From Ziziphus jujuba (lineage: Eukaryota; Streptophyta; Magnoliopsida; Rosales; Rhamnaceae): a stretch of DNA of 64,000 bases. Below the pieces are notes generated by a model. The model did not search any database. It was not told the origin of the DNA and worked only from the letters and a program-made list of their open reading frames with translations. Positions 24,471 through 36,218 of this stretch are shown here, piece by piece (positions within the stretch are counted from its first letter, which is position 1; the number at the start of each line of letters is the position of its first letter). Location of the stretch: NCBI RefSeq assembly GCF_031755915.1, contig NC_083384.1:19474001-19538000 (forward strand). The letters are read 5' to 3'. A program made the position numbers and the translations under genes.

Positions 24471-27118
24471 GATACCAAAACTGATCCCTCCTAGAAAAAA
24501 ATCCTATTAAAATCTTTACAAAAATTTTGGCAGAACCTTCTACATAAAATTGGATATTACCTTAAAACATTTAGAGGTGAAACTTTTAAAATATTCTCAA
24601 CAACAATAACGACTATATTAATTTCAAAATCAATATAATTAACAAAATGGTTTTGCATTTATGGGTTAATCTACCAAAGCAATTGAAGGAGTACAAATGA
24701 ACAAATTCAAAATCCAAAAGTGCTTAAAATAATTTATACATTGAAACTAGAGAAAAAAAGGAATACATAATATCATCAAAGTAAAAGAACAAACAATCAG
24801 CATCAAAATAATATAAAAAAAAAAAATAAAGATGTCTAGACATGATGTATGTAACATTTTCGTTGAGCCCTAGGGAAAAAGTTAAAGATAAATCTATGAG
24901 AAAAGTTTTGTGAGTGGAATAAAATAATAATATTAGAATAATCAATTTATCATCAAAACCTTTCTATTTTGAAATAGCTTTTCATAAAACCCGAGGAAAA
25001 CTCATGTTTCATAAACAAAATGAGTACTTATAATAAATATTATAATCTTAAATACTAAGTAAATCATATGAAAAAATATCATTTCTTAAACATAAAATTA
25101 ATAATACTAAAATATTATGTACCATATCCAATACTAAACATGTCGTACGTCCATACCTAGCGTTTTAGGGTGTTGCATACCATAAGGGACGGAGAGCTCT
25201 CAATGACCCTCTTAGTCCAAGAAGCATTGGAGGTGGGACCTTACATCCACCTCTATACTAAGTGGCCATAACGAAGGATGACAAAATATTAAGCATGCAT
25301 AACCACATCCATCAAATCCATAATCATGGTAAAGTATTGGCTCACAATATCTCAAATCCACAATCATCCTAAAATATAACATCATTTTTTTTCCTTTTAT
25401 TTCCATAACGAGATTCTTTACATTTGATAATATCATATATCATAAGATAATATGAACAATAAAATAATCAAAATATATGTACCTTTGATGACAAAAATAA
25501 TATCACTTAAAGTTATATAGCAATAAACAATTTATTTACCAACACTTTTTAAATATCAAGATTTGCGATTTCACCATAAGCATATTAAAATTTGAAACAT
25601 TAAAAAACTTGCCAAAAAATCACATGAAATGATAATATTTATATATGTTCATATATATATATATATAAAGATATATAATTATAGGACCAGGCTTAAGTTA
25701 GATTTTTAAGTTCAAGACTTGATGCAGACCAATGTCCCACAACATGTTGCAAGACAAATTTTCTCCCACAACATATTTAAGGAGCTGACCTAAGCCGAGC
25801 TTTATAATTATATAACCATAATTTATGAAAACTTCCATAAAACTTTAAAGCATGAACCATCAATTTAACACCCCAAATATATTTATGAAAAATAAATCCA
25901 CTCATAAGTCATAGCTCCATCTTGATCCACAATGGTATCATCTCCAATCTCAGTCATGGCAGCTAAAATATACTAAAATAATTCTCAGGCTTAAAAAAAA
26001 AAACTAAAGATATTGTGCCTAACCACTATCCCTGAATAACTTTACAACTTTAAGATTACCAAAATTGAAAACCAAAAGGTCCAATTATATTTCAAACACT
26101 TAGGACAGGGCATCCAAAATTAGGGTGTTTCACCCAAAAATCAATTTCATAAAAGTGAACCTTCTCTTAGATTCTAGTAACATTTGAAAAAAAATTTCAA
26201 CTTCAATTTAATTCTAAATTGTTCAAACATAGTCCAAATTCACTAGATATTAATAGAAAAGGACCCATATTACGTAGCCACCCAAACCTTAACCAAAATT
26301 GATGAATTATACATCAAATTAAAGCTTGTTGAATGGGTAACAGGATGATGAGCTCACTTTTCCAATCATCATTGGTGGTGGCTGGAAAATGGACCCAAAG
26401 ATTAGGTTAAACTTCAACTCTTCATATCTTACAAATAGCTTGAATTTATAAAAAATAAATAAATAAAAAGGTCATAATGGAACTCAGGACGTCCAAAAAT
26501 GCTGTGTTAGGGTGTTCTTGTAGCTTGAAACTGGTCAGATTCCAATAAAAATTCAATGATCAGAAAATTTTACTTTGCCAAAAAATTTCCTAATTCCGGC
26601 ACATCCATAGAAGATTTAGCCTAGCAGTATGGCACATTTGAGGTATCTTAGATAGATTTTCGATTTGGTGATTATGACGGGTTGTACAATAAACTTAGGC
26701 ACTGGTTCAATTTTCATTGTGAAGTTAGCTGATTGGATCTTGGGGTAGTTTGAGTGTATTTTGGGTGTTTTAGAATTATTTATTATTATGGCATGCCTCT
26801 TAAGTTATGTATAGGCTTTTGGGTCACTAATAAACAAAAATATTTGATTAATTTTGACACTGCTAAAATATTGATGTTTTAAATTTTTCAGAACCTTAAC
26901 CGTCTATTCGTCACTCCGAATTAGGCTTGCCACCAATCTACGAACTCTTATTGATGACCTCTTCAATTTAATGGTGCAAGAGTCAAAACGAATTTTTATC
27001 GATAAAGAAAAGTCAAACTTTGTCCCAATTTGAAGTCTAATTTGGTCAAACTTGGTTAATCCTTATCAAACCATTCAAAAATTCAAATTTAGGGTTTTTT
27101 TGAAGACTAATTGTCACA
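24471..27118 (-). mobile_element. LTR-A family solo LTR (copy 4, diverged)
   Basis: About 2.65 kb in minus orientation. The left end (TGATCCCTCCTAGAA) resembles the U5 end of copy 1 (TGATCCCTCCTAGAA at about 5,820). The right end (AGAACCTTAACC..CACTCCGAATTAGGC..GCCACC, then CTAATTGTCACA at 27,118) resembles the U3 ends of the other copies. No polypurine tract or pol end adjoins the right end, so it is probably solo. The target duplication was not resolved and the left boundary is approximate. Confidence 0.6.
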
Positions 27119-27890
27119 TTTTCAAAATTTCCACGAGCCAAATGTATTTTCTTCCAATGAAGTAGGTAAAATATTCTAATTTTTTATAACCATATCATTA
27201 GTTTTCTGTTATTGAAACTCATATGGGGACAAAATTTTTATAGCTATATCTTTTATTACTAAAAATGAAAGTTATAGCTATATATTTCATTAGTAAACTT
27301 ATCGAGTCACTAAATTTCTTTGCAACAAGATGTGCCTATAACCCATCATAAAAGTCCCCAAACACGAACTTCAATGGTTTGTGACAATAATTTAAGCGAA
27401 AAACAACAAAAACATCAATAAGAATCAAAACAATTTATACTACAATGCATATGTTTTGTCAATAAAATTTCACTTATAGTGGAAAGGGATTAAAAAGATA
27501 AAATGAAAAAGAGTTCTATATGTATCTCAATAAAGACTAAAGGGATTTTTTTTCTTCTTCATTTTAATATCCTCTAGTTTCAAAAATTAGCGCTTTTGGT
27601 TTTCAAGTTTAGAACACTTCAATTAGATTTTTCAGTTTTAATTATTTTGTATTTTGGTCTGATTGGAGTTTTTTATCGACACTATTGAACATAGATTCCA
27701 TCTCATATGAGTCATATGACTAATATTAAAATGCTATTTTATCCAATTTGTTGTAATTTATACCTTATAGATTTAATTTGTAAAGATTTAAGCCACCTTC
27801 ACAGATATAACTTGTAATCTTTTTAATTTAATGTTGTTTGAAGAATTGGGGGTTCACTCCCTTGTGTAATTTATTGAGTCTTAGGATTCA
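27119..27890. other. AT-rich spacer with dispersed-repeat-like sequence
   Basis: No gene seen. Around 27,550-27,790 the text resembles low-copy plant non-coding repeats also glimpsed at about 2,580, 38,250 and 41,520 (phrases like TTTTGGTC, CAATTAGA, GACTAAT), too diverged to classify. Confidence 0.5.
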
Positions 27891-27894
27891 CCAT

Positions 27895-28530
27895 AAAAGG
27901 TTAAACCCATAAAGAGCTAGGAATTCAAGCCTCTTATATACCCTTTAGAATATCTAAGTCTAACCAATTTGGAATTTATGTTTGCACATTCTACAATCAC
28001 CCCATTGAACTAAGGACCACCAACTATTTTCTTGGTTGGCACCTCTTCAAGCTAAGGACCATTTACCTTTTTTTTTTTTTTTTTTTTGTTTTTTTGTTTT
28101 TTCTCTTTGGCTAGCACCCCTTTAAACTTAAATCGACAACCACTATTTTGTCCCCATTCCATCAAGATGTGTCTACCATAGCTCGGCCCACCATATTATT
28201 ATGGAGTTCATGTCATGGTCTTCTTCATGTGATCCCCAGCATGTAGGACCACCTTGATGCAAAATTTTCATTATCAAGTTTTCATAACTGATCATGGGGT
28301 TTCTCTTCACCAGCATGAGGCGGCCCACCATTGCTCGATTATCTTGGATTTTATTTTGTGTGTACACATGGTTTTATGTGGGTCCATCTTTGATACCACA
28401 TGTTAAGGCTTGCAGTTCCACTCTAAAAGGTTAACCTTATAGGAAGAATAAGCCAAGCCTCTTATATAACCTTTTGAATATCTAAGTCTAGCCAATATGG
28501 GATTTATGTTCACACACTCTATGTAATCCC
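27895..28530 (+). repeat. Pair of diverged ~110-base direct repeats (TRIM-like?)
   Basis: Copy 1 (about 27,895-28,000) and copy 2 (about 28,425-28,525) share AAAAGGTTAA, CAAGCCTCTTATATA, AATATCTAAGTCTA and TTTATGTT..CACA in the same order. The shared CTCTTATATA could be a promoter core. About 420 non-coding bases lie between them, including a poly(T) run at 28,068-28,086. Two direct copies with a small interior would fit a short LTR element, but no primer site or polypurine tract was recognised. Confidence 0.4.
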
Positions 28531-28548
28531 TTTGTGGGTTGCCCTTTG

Positions 28549-29662
28549 TGATACTAATCTGGGTCGACTTGCTTCTAAACTAGTATTATATTAACCCGAA
28601 TCGAAAATTAAGTTCAAATTTTAATGGTCACCTTAACCCCTAATCAACTTGGGATTAAAAACCTTAGTATATGATGAAGACACCACAATAGGTGATGGAT
28701 ATCCTATTGATAAGTCAAACTAAAACACATGATTTCTATAAAGTTTTTTAGGTATTCAAAGGGAATAAAGAGAACTCTTTCTCACAAATAATTTTTTGAA
28801 TAATATCTAAGCTGCTTTCTCATTGAAAAATAAGTCTTTAAATAGGCCAAAAGTACAAAACAAAAACCCTAGAATATTAGGGTAAAATTTGGCCAACATT
28901 GGTGAACAAAAGGAAATTGCCAAATTTCACACCCTTTCCTAATTAAATTTGTATTAATTAATTCCCTAATTTTGAAATAAGAATTAATTAATTTACAATC
29001 AAAATAATAAAATTCTAACTTTCCTAAAGTAATTTTTCCAGCAAATAAATAAATAAAAATCAAAATAAAGACTATTTCCTGAAACAAAAGTCAAATGTTC
29101 AAATTAGGAAACTAGTTTACTAATTTGCCAACTAAGTTGTCTTTCTTGATCCCATATGTTGCCTCTTGATTGGAATAAGTCAAATAGGATTAATATTGAT
29201 TCTCATATGTTGCCTCTTGATTGGAATAAGTCAAACTTTCTTGATCAACAAAAGAAGTCAAAGTGAGCGCCAAAATAAGCATTTTTGGCCAACATGAAGT
29301 CTTGTGCGCCAACATGTTAATTAGCAGCTTGCCTTATGTCTTGACATGATTTCATGGTCCTTTGGAGTGTTCAATCACATTCATAAGTCAACAAATTCAT
29401 TCCTTGCTATCCGAAGTTCATAGAAGTACAAAACCAACTTGCCAGGTCCATTTCAACCTCTTTAGCTTGGATGCACAATACAGACTTTGAATCTTTGTGT
29501 ATTATCATGCCTTTTTGTGATTTAATAATACATTGTATGAAACTAACCAGGTTGTCTTTAAACCTCTTAGCTTGTGCCCTAGTGATTAGTCCCATCTTCA
29601 GTTGCACAAGATCAGCGGCCCAGCGAGTTGTAGGTTGTACGGATACAGATGGATTCTCATCA
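28549..29662 (-). mobile_element. Solo LTR-B, minus orientation
   Basis: 1,114 bases, TGATACT...CTCATCA in plus view, with perfect CTTTG target duplications at 28,544-28,548 and 29,663-29,667. It contains the minus-strand MGLITRAQAKRFKDNL-like coding segment (29,407-29,607) typical of the family. It sits just after the second direct-repeat copy at 28.4-28.5 kb. Confidence 0.93.
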
Positions 29663-29667
29663 CTTTG

Positions 29668-30618
29668 GCTTGCTTAATGTAACATAACTTACAGAAGAAA
29701 GAAAAAAAGATTTAAGCCATCTAGTTTCATATATTTGTTATAAGCTAAAAATTCATATTGGATCAAAATGCAACAAAACGAAACTTAAGAGTATATAAAG
29801 CAACATTTGAAACTAATGGGCTAAAAATATAATTTTTAAAATTAGAAAGCATTAAAATGCAATAAATCCAAAAATAAAAGTGCACTTATTATCAAAGGGA
29901 GTAATATTGGACATTTTTATTTAATTGTTAGTTCAGCTTTTTTTACACCGTATTCATAAAAAAATAAAAATAAATAAATAGTTTAATTGACATAGTTTAT
30001 TTAGTTTAATAGATTTATAGGCCTTTGAAGATATATACTCATATGTGGTTTTGACATGGTAAAACATTTTTAGAAAGGGACAGTAAAAAATAGTCCTTAA
30101 CCATATCATTTTTGTATAAATATATATTTATATATTCTGAATAGATTGGAGAGGATAATATTGTCATTAAATTGTAGCTTTTCAGCCTGATGAAAACAAG
30201 TAATCAGAGATCATTATAAAATATGCACTTTAGTAGCTTATAAATGTTTCTTAAATCTCTACTCGTTGTGTAGAGAGAGCAGTAAGAATATGTACTCTAG
30301 AAGGCAAGAATGACAATGTGTCAGCAGACAGTTGTCACAAATGAAGCCTTCTAGAAAGATGTCTCTTTCTTTTGAGTTGGAAAGAACATGCATGTATGCT
30401 GTTTATCCAAATGATTAAGATACTTGTATACTTTTCATTCGCGTGCATATATATATATATATTATGTATTGCCTTTTTTTTTTCTTTATTATTGTTATTA
30501 TTATTATTTTTTTTTGTCTCTCTCTCATAAAGTGAGTTCTTAGATTGACAAAAATATTAAATAATTGGTATCGGGAGAAACCGCAAACATTCTTTATGTT
30601 TACATTACATGTTGACCC
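29668..30618. other. AT-rich spacer left of the hAT element, with a hairpin
   Basis: No gene seen. An inverted repeat at 30,296-30,355 has 10-base perfect arms (TCTAGAAGGC / GCCTTCTAGA) and a second internal pairing (TGACAA / TTGTCA), so a transcript could fold into a ~60-nt stem-loop with an asymmetric internal loop. The right arm also contains TTCTAGAA, a heat-shock-element-like palindrome. Confidence 0.5.
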
Positions 30619-30626
30619 CTGTGGAG

Positions 30627-30663
30627 TAGTGAAGAAAATATCGATGTCGATGGAAATGTCGAG
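30627..30663 (+). repeat. Left terminal inverted repeat of the hAT element
   Basis: Starts TAGTGAAGAAAATATCG and contains GGAAATGTCGA, aligning with the inverted right end (CAGGGAAGTAAAAATCG ... AGAAATGTCGA). A further AGAAATGTCGA copy lies at 30,689-30,699, making a subterminal repeat. Confidence 0.82.
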
Positions 30664-30945
30664 GGTATGATTATACGGAAACATCGATAGAAATGTCGAT
30701 ATCAATGGAAATATCGGTAAAGTTATGGAAACTGTAAATTTTTAATTTAGAAAATAATTTTTTATATATGAGATAATTAATATAATAAAATTATATTAGA
30801 ATATAATAATCATAAAATATTCTATAAATATAACAAATTATTTATAAGTGAATAAAATATAAAGTTAATTCACACCAAAATATAGAAAATTTAACAGATA
30901 ATAGTAAGATATAAGAAATTCTCAAATATAATCCCTAATACATTA

Positions 30946-31558
30946 TTAATACCAAAAAGAATTCCTTGGTTCTTCAAATTGATAATCATATCTTGATATT
31001 TCACGTGTATAACAATAGACATTCCAACTCATCATATTAGAGAAATTTTCCATGTAATTGTAGATGTGCCAAGTATATCTTTCTCTATCAATCCCAACCA
31101 ATTGTCCAAGTGGAGGATAGTGTGGATTTATCCAATGAGGAGTGTAGCATTCATTTTGAGACATGGGATGATTGAAGATATCAACATCGTAATCTCTGTG
31201 AGGATTATGTGAGCTCATTTGACCAATTGGATACACAATTGGAATCTTAGAATTTCCAGATTGAGAATTAACTTGTGTATTTAAACTCATTGCATCCAAA
31301 GAGTTAGAAAGATAATCTTCATCATGTTGATTCATCATCGAATTGCCATAATGCCTTCTTGAACCAGTGCCTGCTGTTCGAGTTCCATGATCAAAATCCT
31401 GTGTTGCATGTGTATATTGATCTTCACCAGTAAATGGGCTTAATGGTTGTTGGCTTGGTTCTCGATAGTATGTTCCACTCCCAGCTCCACCTATATTATA
31501 TCCTCCTCCTCCATTGCCACCACCACCACCACTGCCACCGTCATCGTCATCGTCATCG

Positions 31559-31589
<31 letters not shown>

Positions 31590-34349
31590 TATCAAGATCA
31601 ACAACATCATCATCATCTTCATCCTCATATTCATTTCGTTGAGAATAACTACTACCAAATGTTTCTACACGAGGACTAAATCGTCTAGTTGAAGGCCTTG
31701 TCACTACTTCAAACGAATAATTTCCTCCACTATCACTGCTCATAACTTCTTCAGCAATAACATTCTCAACATTTATCCCTAATTGTGAAGCATGCATTGC
31801 GACTCGAGGATCTGGATTGCCTTCATCATCATCTAAGTGTGAATTCTTAACCCATTGGATAATAGGATTATCTTCAACTTCACCAGGGTCAGCTCCAATT
31901 TCAAGAAAATCCAAATAATCAGAATCTAATTGCGGTTGATTTGTTAATTCCATATCACATATCTGCAATTTCATATTATAGTAGTAAAAAACCAATTTCT
32001 GAAGTTGTTCATATGCGAGTCTATTTTGTTGTTTTGTGTGTATTAAAACGAAGGTGCTCCAATTACACTCGCATGCGGATGATGATACAGTTTGTGACAA
32101 AATACGCATTGCCAATTTTCTGAGTGTTGGGGTGCTATAACCATACATTGTCCACCATTCAGCTGTATATTTCAACATTATAAATTAAAATATATTAAAT
32201 TTTAAAAAAAATTTAATTATTAATAAAATTTTTGATATTAAGCACATTTTTTTATAACAAGTAATTGAAATGCACATACCAGGTATCATTTCTGCCTGGG
32301 CGGCAATTGCTGCACGATCACCAAACCCTTTTCATGCATCTCTAAATCATATTATCTATATGTAAAAATGAAAAAAATTATAAAAAATGTTATTAGTATG
32401 TTAGTTAAAAAATAATAATAAACAAAATCTTACTTCATTTCCAAATTGAGATATACGATCTGAATTTGGATATAATGCTGCAAAGACATCATGAACAGCT
32501 TGTACAAGATCTGAATCAGTGCCAATTCCTTCTTTATACTGGAACCGTGGATTCAGAAAGTATGCTACAAAATAATAATAAAAATTAAATCTAATATATA
32601 AATTATAAGACAAAATATTAATTAATAATAAGTAATTGACATAAAATTACCAGCCATATGGAGAGGATGAGAAAGTGTATTGTCCCATCGAGCATTTATG
32701 ATGCCCATCACCCACTGAATTCCTCTTTGGTTATTGATTGCATATCTTATTTTTTGAAAACAATCATACAATATTGGCATCGTAGGTATGAACTCAGCAT
32801 CAACAATTCGCAAAATATTATATAATGGCCCATTCAAATTAACAACGTGAGTAACAGAATCCCTAAAATAATTATCAAGGACAAGTTTCTCCACTTCTTT
32901 ACCTGCTTTTGTTTGACTCAATTGATGCTCAGCCCATGCATCGCTTGTAAAGACTTGTTTTAGAGAAGCTTTCTTTTTAAGGAGACTATTTAAAGCAATA
33001 TAGTTTGTTGCAAACCTTGTTGCTCCTAGTCGAACGATATCTCCTTTGCATATATCTTGCATTAAAGAAAATAACCAATTATGATTATAAATATAATTGG
33101 TTATCATTCTTGCACGCTGAATGATCCTTGTAATACTTTCATGCTTTCCAATATCCTCAAATATAAGATCAATACAATGCGCAGCACATGGTGTCCAATA
33201 CAAGTTGTACTGTGTCATCAATTTCTTACCAGCCTTTACGAATGCAGAACCGTTATCCGTGACTACCTGCACAACATTGTTCTTGCCCACTTCATTAATA
33301 ACATTCTCCAAAAGTTTGTATATATACTTATAGTTTTTTATTTTATCTGAGGCATCAATTAACTTAAGAAACACTGATGACCCTTTGCAATAGACCATAA
33401 AATTCAATATTGACAGCTTAGTTGATTCTGTCCATCCATCGCACATAATTGTACAACCATATGTCTTCCAGCTTTCTTTAAACTTTTCAATATGCTGTTG
33501 CATCTCTTTATATTCTATGTCTAGATATTTTTCCTTAATTTCATATGGAGATGGAATTTGAACTCCCATACCTGATTGTTGAGCACCAACGATCATGTTT
33601 TTGAAATGGTGCGATTTTGCCTTTGCAGGTGAGACATTATCATAAATAAAGAACTTTGCTACTAGTCTTCCCAATGTGTTTTTCAAACCACCTTTTGTCA
33701 ACACATCTTTTATATTTTTTTGTTTTGCACCGGATGACTTATACAACGAAGGTGCAAGTGCAACTGGAGAAAATTGTTGAGATTGTTGTCTACGAATGGG
33801 CTCCCTCACACTTGTTGCACGACGAAATTGAGCACATGGTTGACTACCACCCTCTCGAGAAGATCCTGATCCTTGACCTCTAGGGTTAACAAAGTTCCTT
33901 CCTTGTTCTTCTTCCCATCTATCTTGTTTAGATGCACGGACTGCAGCTTTATATGAGTCTCTTTCATCAAGATGCATATCTGCTGGATATATACATATAT
34001 CATCATTATCATCATCATCATCGTCACCATCGTCATAATTACTCCGAGATGGAGCTAAGTTACCCCGTAATTCATTACGAATGTCTTCCTCCATTGTCTT
34101 TTTCTTCAATTTTGCATGTTCTTTCTTCCTCAAATAATGGTAAATCTCTTTCTTCACTTCTGGAGGTACATTGGGGCACTTTTTGACATTACTTTTTGGA
34201 TCAGAATGTGCTAAATGATACTTTAATCTTGTCATTCCATCACTTTGCATTTTATGGTTACAATATTTACAAATTATACCATACTTGTTACCTTCAATTG
34301 GAATACAATGTGACCAAGCTGGATCTACTTTTCCGCTACTACTTTCCAT
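30946..34349 (-). pseudogene. hAT transposase gene (BED zinc finger, DUF659, hAT dimerisation), four exons, two nonsense codons
   Basis: Exons 32,651-34,349, 32,434-32,564, 32,280-32,355 and 30,946-32,162 have GT-AG introns of 86, 78 and 117 bases and consistent phase, giving 1,040 codons before the stop. Residues 11-60 hold a BED-type finger (C27, C30, H45, C58). About 200-370 is DUF659 (IMCDGWTES, WTPCAAHCIDLIFEDIG). Exon 2 carries YFLNPRFQY and the start of exon 4 carries AEWW and SSACECNWSTF..HTKQQNRL, the hAT-C dimerisation domain. The tail has an Asp run then Gly-rich sequence. Exon 3 has in-frame TGA at 32,347-32,349 and 32,332-32,334, although the reading around them (FRDA, KGFGDRAAIAAQ) is family-like. 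The protein would therefore stop before dimerisation unless exon choice differs. A recently inactivated copy is the simplest reading. Confidence 0.85.
31540..31590 (-). repeat. TCA/TCG trinucleotide repeat encoding poly-Asp
   Basis: On the coding (minus) strand this is a GAT/GAC run giving about 17 consecutive Asp residues, followed by a Gly run from GGT/GGC codons. Opposite-strand readings give poly-His or poly-Ile and are not real. Confidence 0.85.
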
Positions 34350-34374
34350 TTTTCCTTTTAATAATCATACATAA

Positions 34375-36105
34375 TTATTAAGTTAATAATAATATTAAGA
34401 ACAATAATAGGAATAAGAAAAATAATAATAATAATAACAACTAAAAAAATAATAAAAGTAATAATAATTTCAATAATAATAAGAATAACAATAATTACAA
34501 TATTAATAACAATAATAACAACATTAATACTAATAACGATAATAAATATAATAAGAATAATAATTAGAAGAAAAATAACAATAATAATAATATTAATAAT
34601 AATAATAATAAACAACATTAATAACAACATTAATAATAATATAAATAATGACAACATGATAATAATAATAATAACAATAGTAAGAAGAATAATAATAACC
34701 ATAATAACAATAATAACAACATTAATACTAATAACGATAATAAATATAATAAGAATAATAATTAGAAGAAAAATAACAATAATAATAATATTAATAATAA
34801 TAATAAACAACAATAATAACAACATTAATAATAATATTAATAATAGAAATAATAATAACTACATTAATAAAAATAATAACATCAACAATAATAACAACAT
34901 TAATAATAATCATGATAATAATATAAATAATAACAACTTGATAATAATAATAATAATAACAATAAGAAGAAGAAGAATAATAACCATAATAACAATATTA
35001 ATAACAATAATAACAACATTAATACTAATAACGATAATAAATATAATAAGAATAATAATTAGAAGAAAAATAATAATGATAATAATAATAAACAGCAATA
35101 ATAACAACATTAATACTAATATTAATAATAGAAATAATAATAACTACATTAATAAAAATAATAACATCAACAATAATAACAACATTAATAATAATCATGA
35201 TAATAATAACAATATTAATAATAATATAAATAATGATAACATGATAATAATAATAATAATAACAATAGTAAGAAGAATAATAATAACCATAATAACAATA
35301 TAAATAACAATAATAACACATTAATACTAATAACGATAATAAATATAATAAGAATAATAATTAGAAGAAAAATAACAATAATAATAATATTAATAATAAT
35401 AATAAACAACAATAATAACAACGTTAATAATAATATTAATAATAGAAATAATAATAACCACATTAATAAAAATAATAACATCAACAATAATAACAATATT
35501 AATAATAATCATGATAATAATAACAATATTAATAATAATATAAATAATAACAACTTGATAATAATAATAATAATAACAATAAGAAGAAGAAGAATAATAA
35601 CCATAATAACAATATTAATAACAATAATAACAACATTAATACTAATAACGATAATAAATATAATAAAAATAATAATTAGAAGAAAAATAACAATAATAAT
35701 AATATTAATAACAATAATAATAATATTAATAATAATAATAAACAAAAATAATAACAACATTAATAATAATATTAATAATAGAAATAATAATAACTACATT
35801 AATAAAAATAATAACATCAACAATAATAACAATATTCATAACAATCATGATAATAATAACAATAATAACAATATTAAAAATAATATAAACAATAACAATA
35901 TTAATAATAATATAAATAATGACAACATGATAATAATAATAATAACAATATTAATACTAATAACGATAATAAATATAATAACAATAATAAATTAGAAAAA
36001 AAATAACAATAATAATAATATTAATTATAATAATAATAACAATATTAATAATAATATAAATAATAAGAATGTTAATAAGAATAATAACAATAATAATTAG
36101 AAATT
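34375..36105. repeat. (AAT)-like low-complexity array with ~300-base higher-order repeat
   Basis: About 1.7 kb built of AAT/AAC/ATT words, almost without G on the plus strand. It is not a simple microsatellite: the word ACATTAATACTAATAACGAT recurs at 34,521, 34,719, 35,016, 35,318 and 35,633, with a variant near 35,949 (spacings 198, 297, 302, 315, 316). Long stop-free readings (Ile/Asn-rich) are composition artefacts. It lies upstream of the transposase start codon, inside the hAT element, and could sit in a 5' UTR intron on the minus strand: donor-like AAA|GTAAGC sites lie in the duplication at 36,123-36,218 and AG lies just before 34,355. Confidence 0.9.
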
Positions 36106-36122
36106 GTTAAATAATAAACACA

Positions 36123-36218
36123 ATTTTAACAATATTTATTATTGAAATGCTTACTTTTGAGGATCTAGAAATTTTAACAATATTTATTATTGAAATGCTT
36201 ACTTTTGAGGATCTAGAA
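36123..36218. repeat. Tandem duplication, two 48-base units
   Basis: Two essentially identical 48-base units (36,123-36,170 and 36,171-36,218) begin ATTTTAACAATATTTATT and contain GAGGATCTAGAAA. On the minus strand each contains CAAAA/GTAAGC, a good donor site, so the putative 5' UTR intron would have two alternative donors. Confidence 0.85.

Noticed and set aside
31434..31692. Poly-His and poly-Ile readings on the plus strand
   Set aside because: Antisense shadows of the poly-Asp codons of the hAT transposase.
34358..35995. Long open readings rich in Ile/Asn on both strands
   Set aside because: Products of the AAT-type low-complexity array, which lacks stop codons by composition; no domain or codon structure.
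36123..36218. CRISPR-like repeat
   Set aside because: Only two directly abutting units without spacers, in plant DNA.
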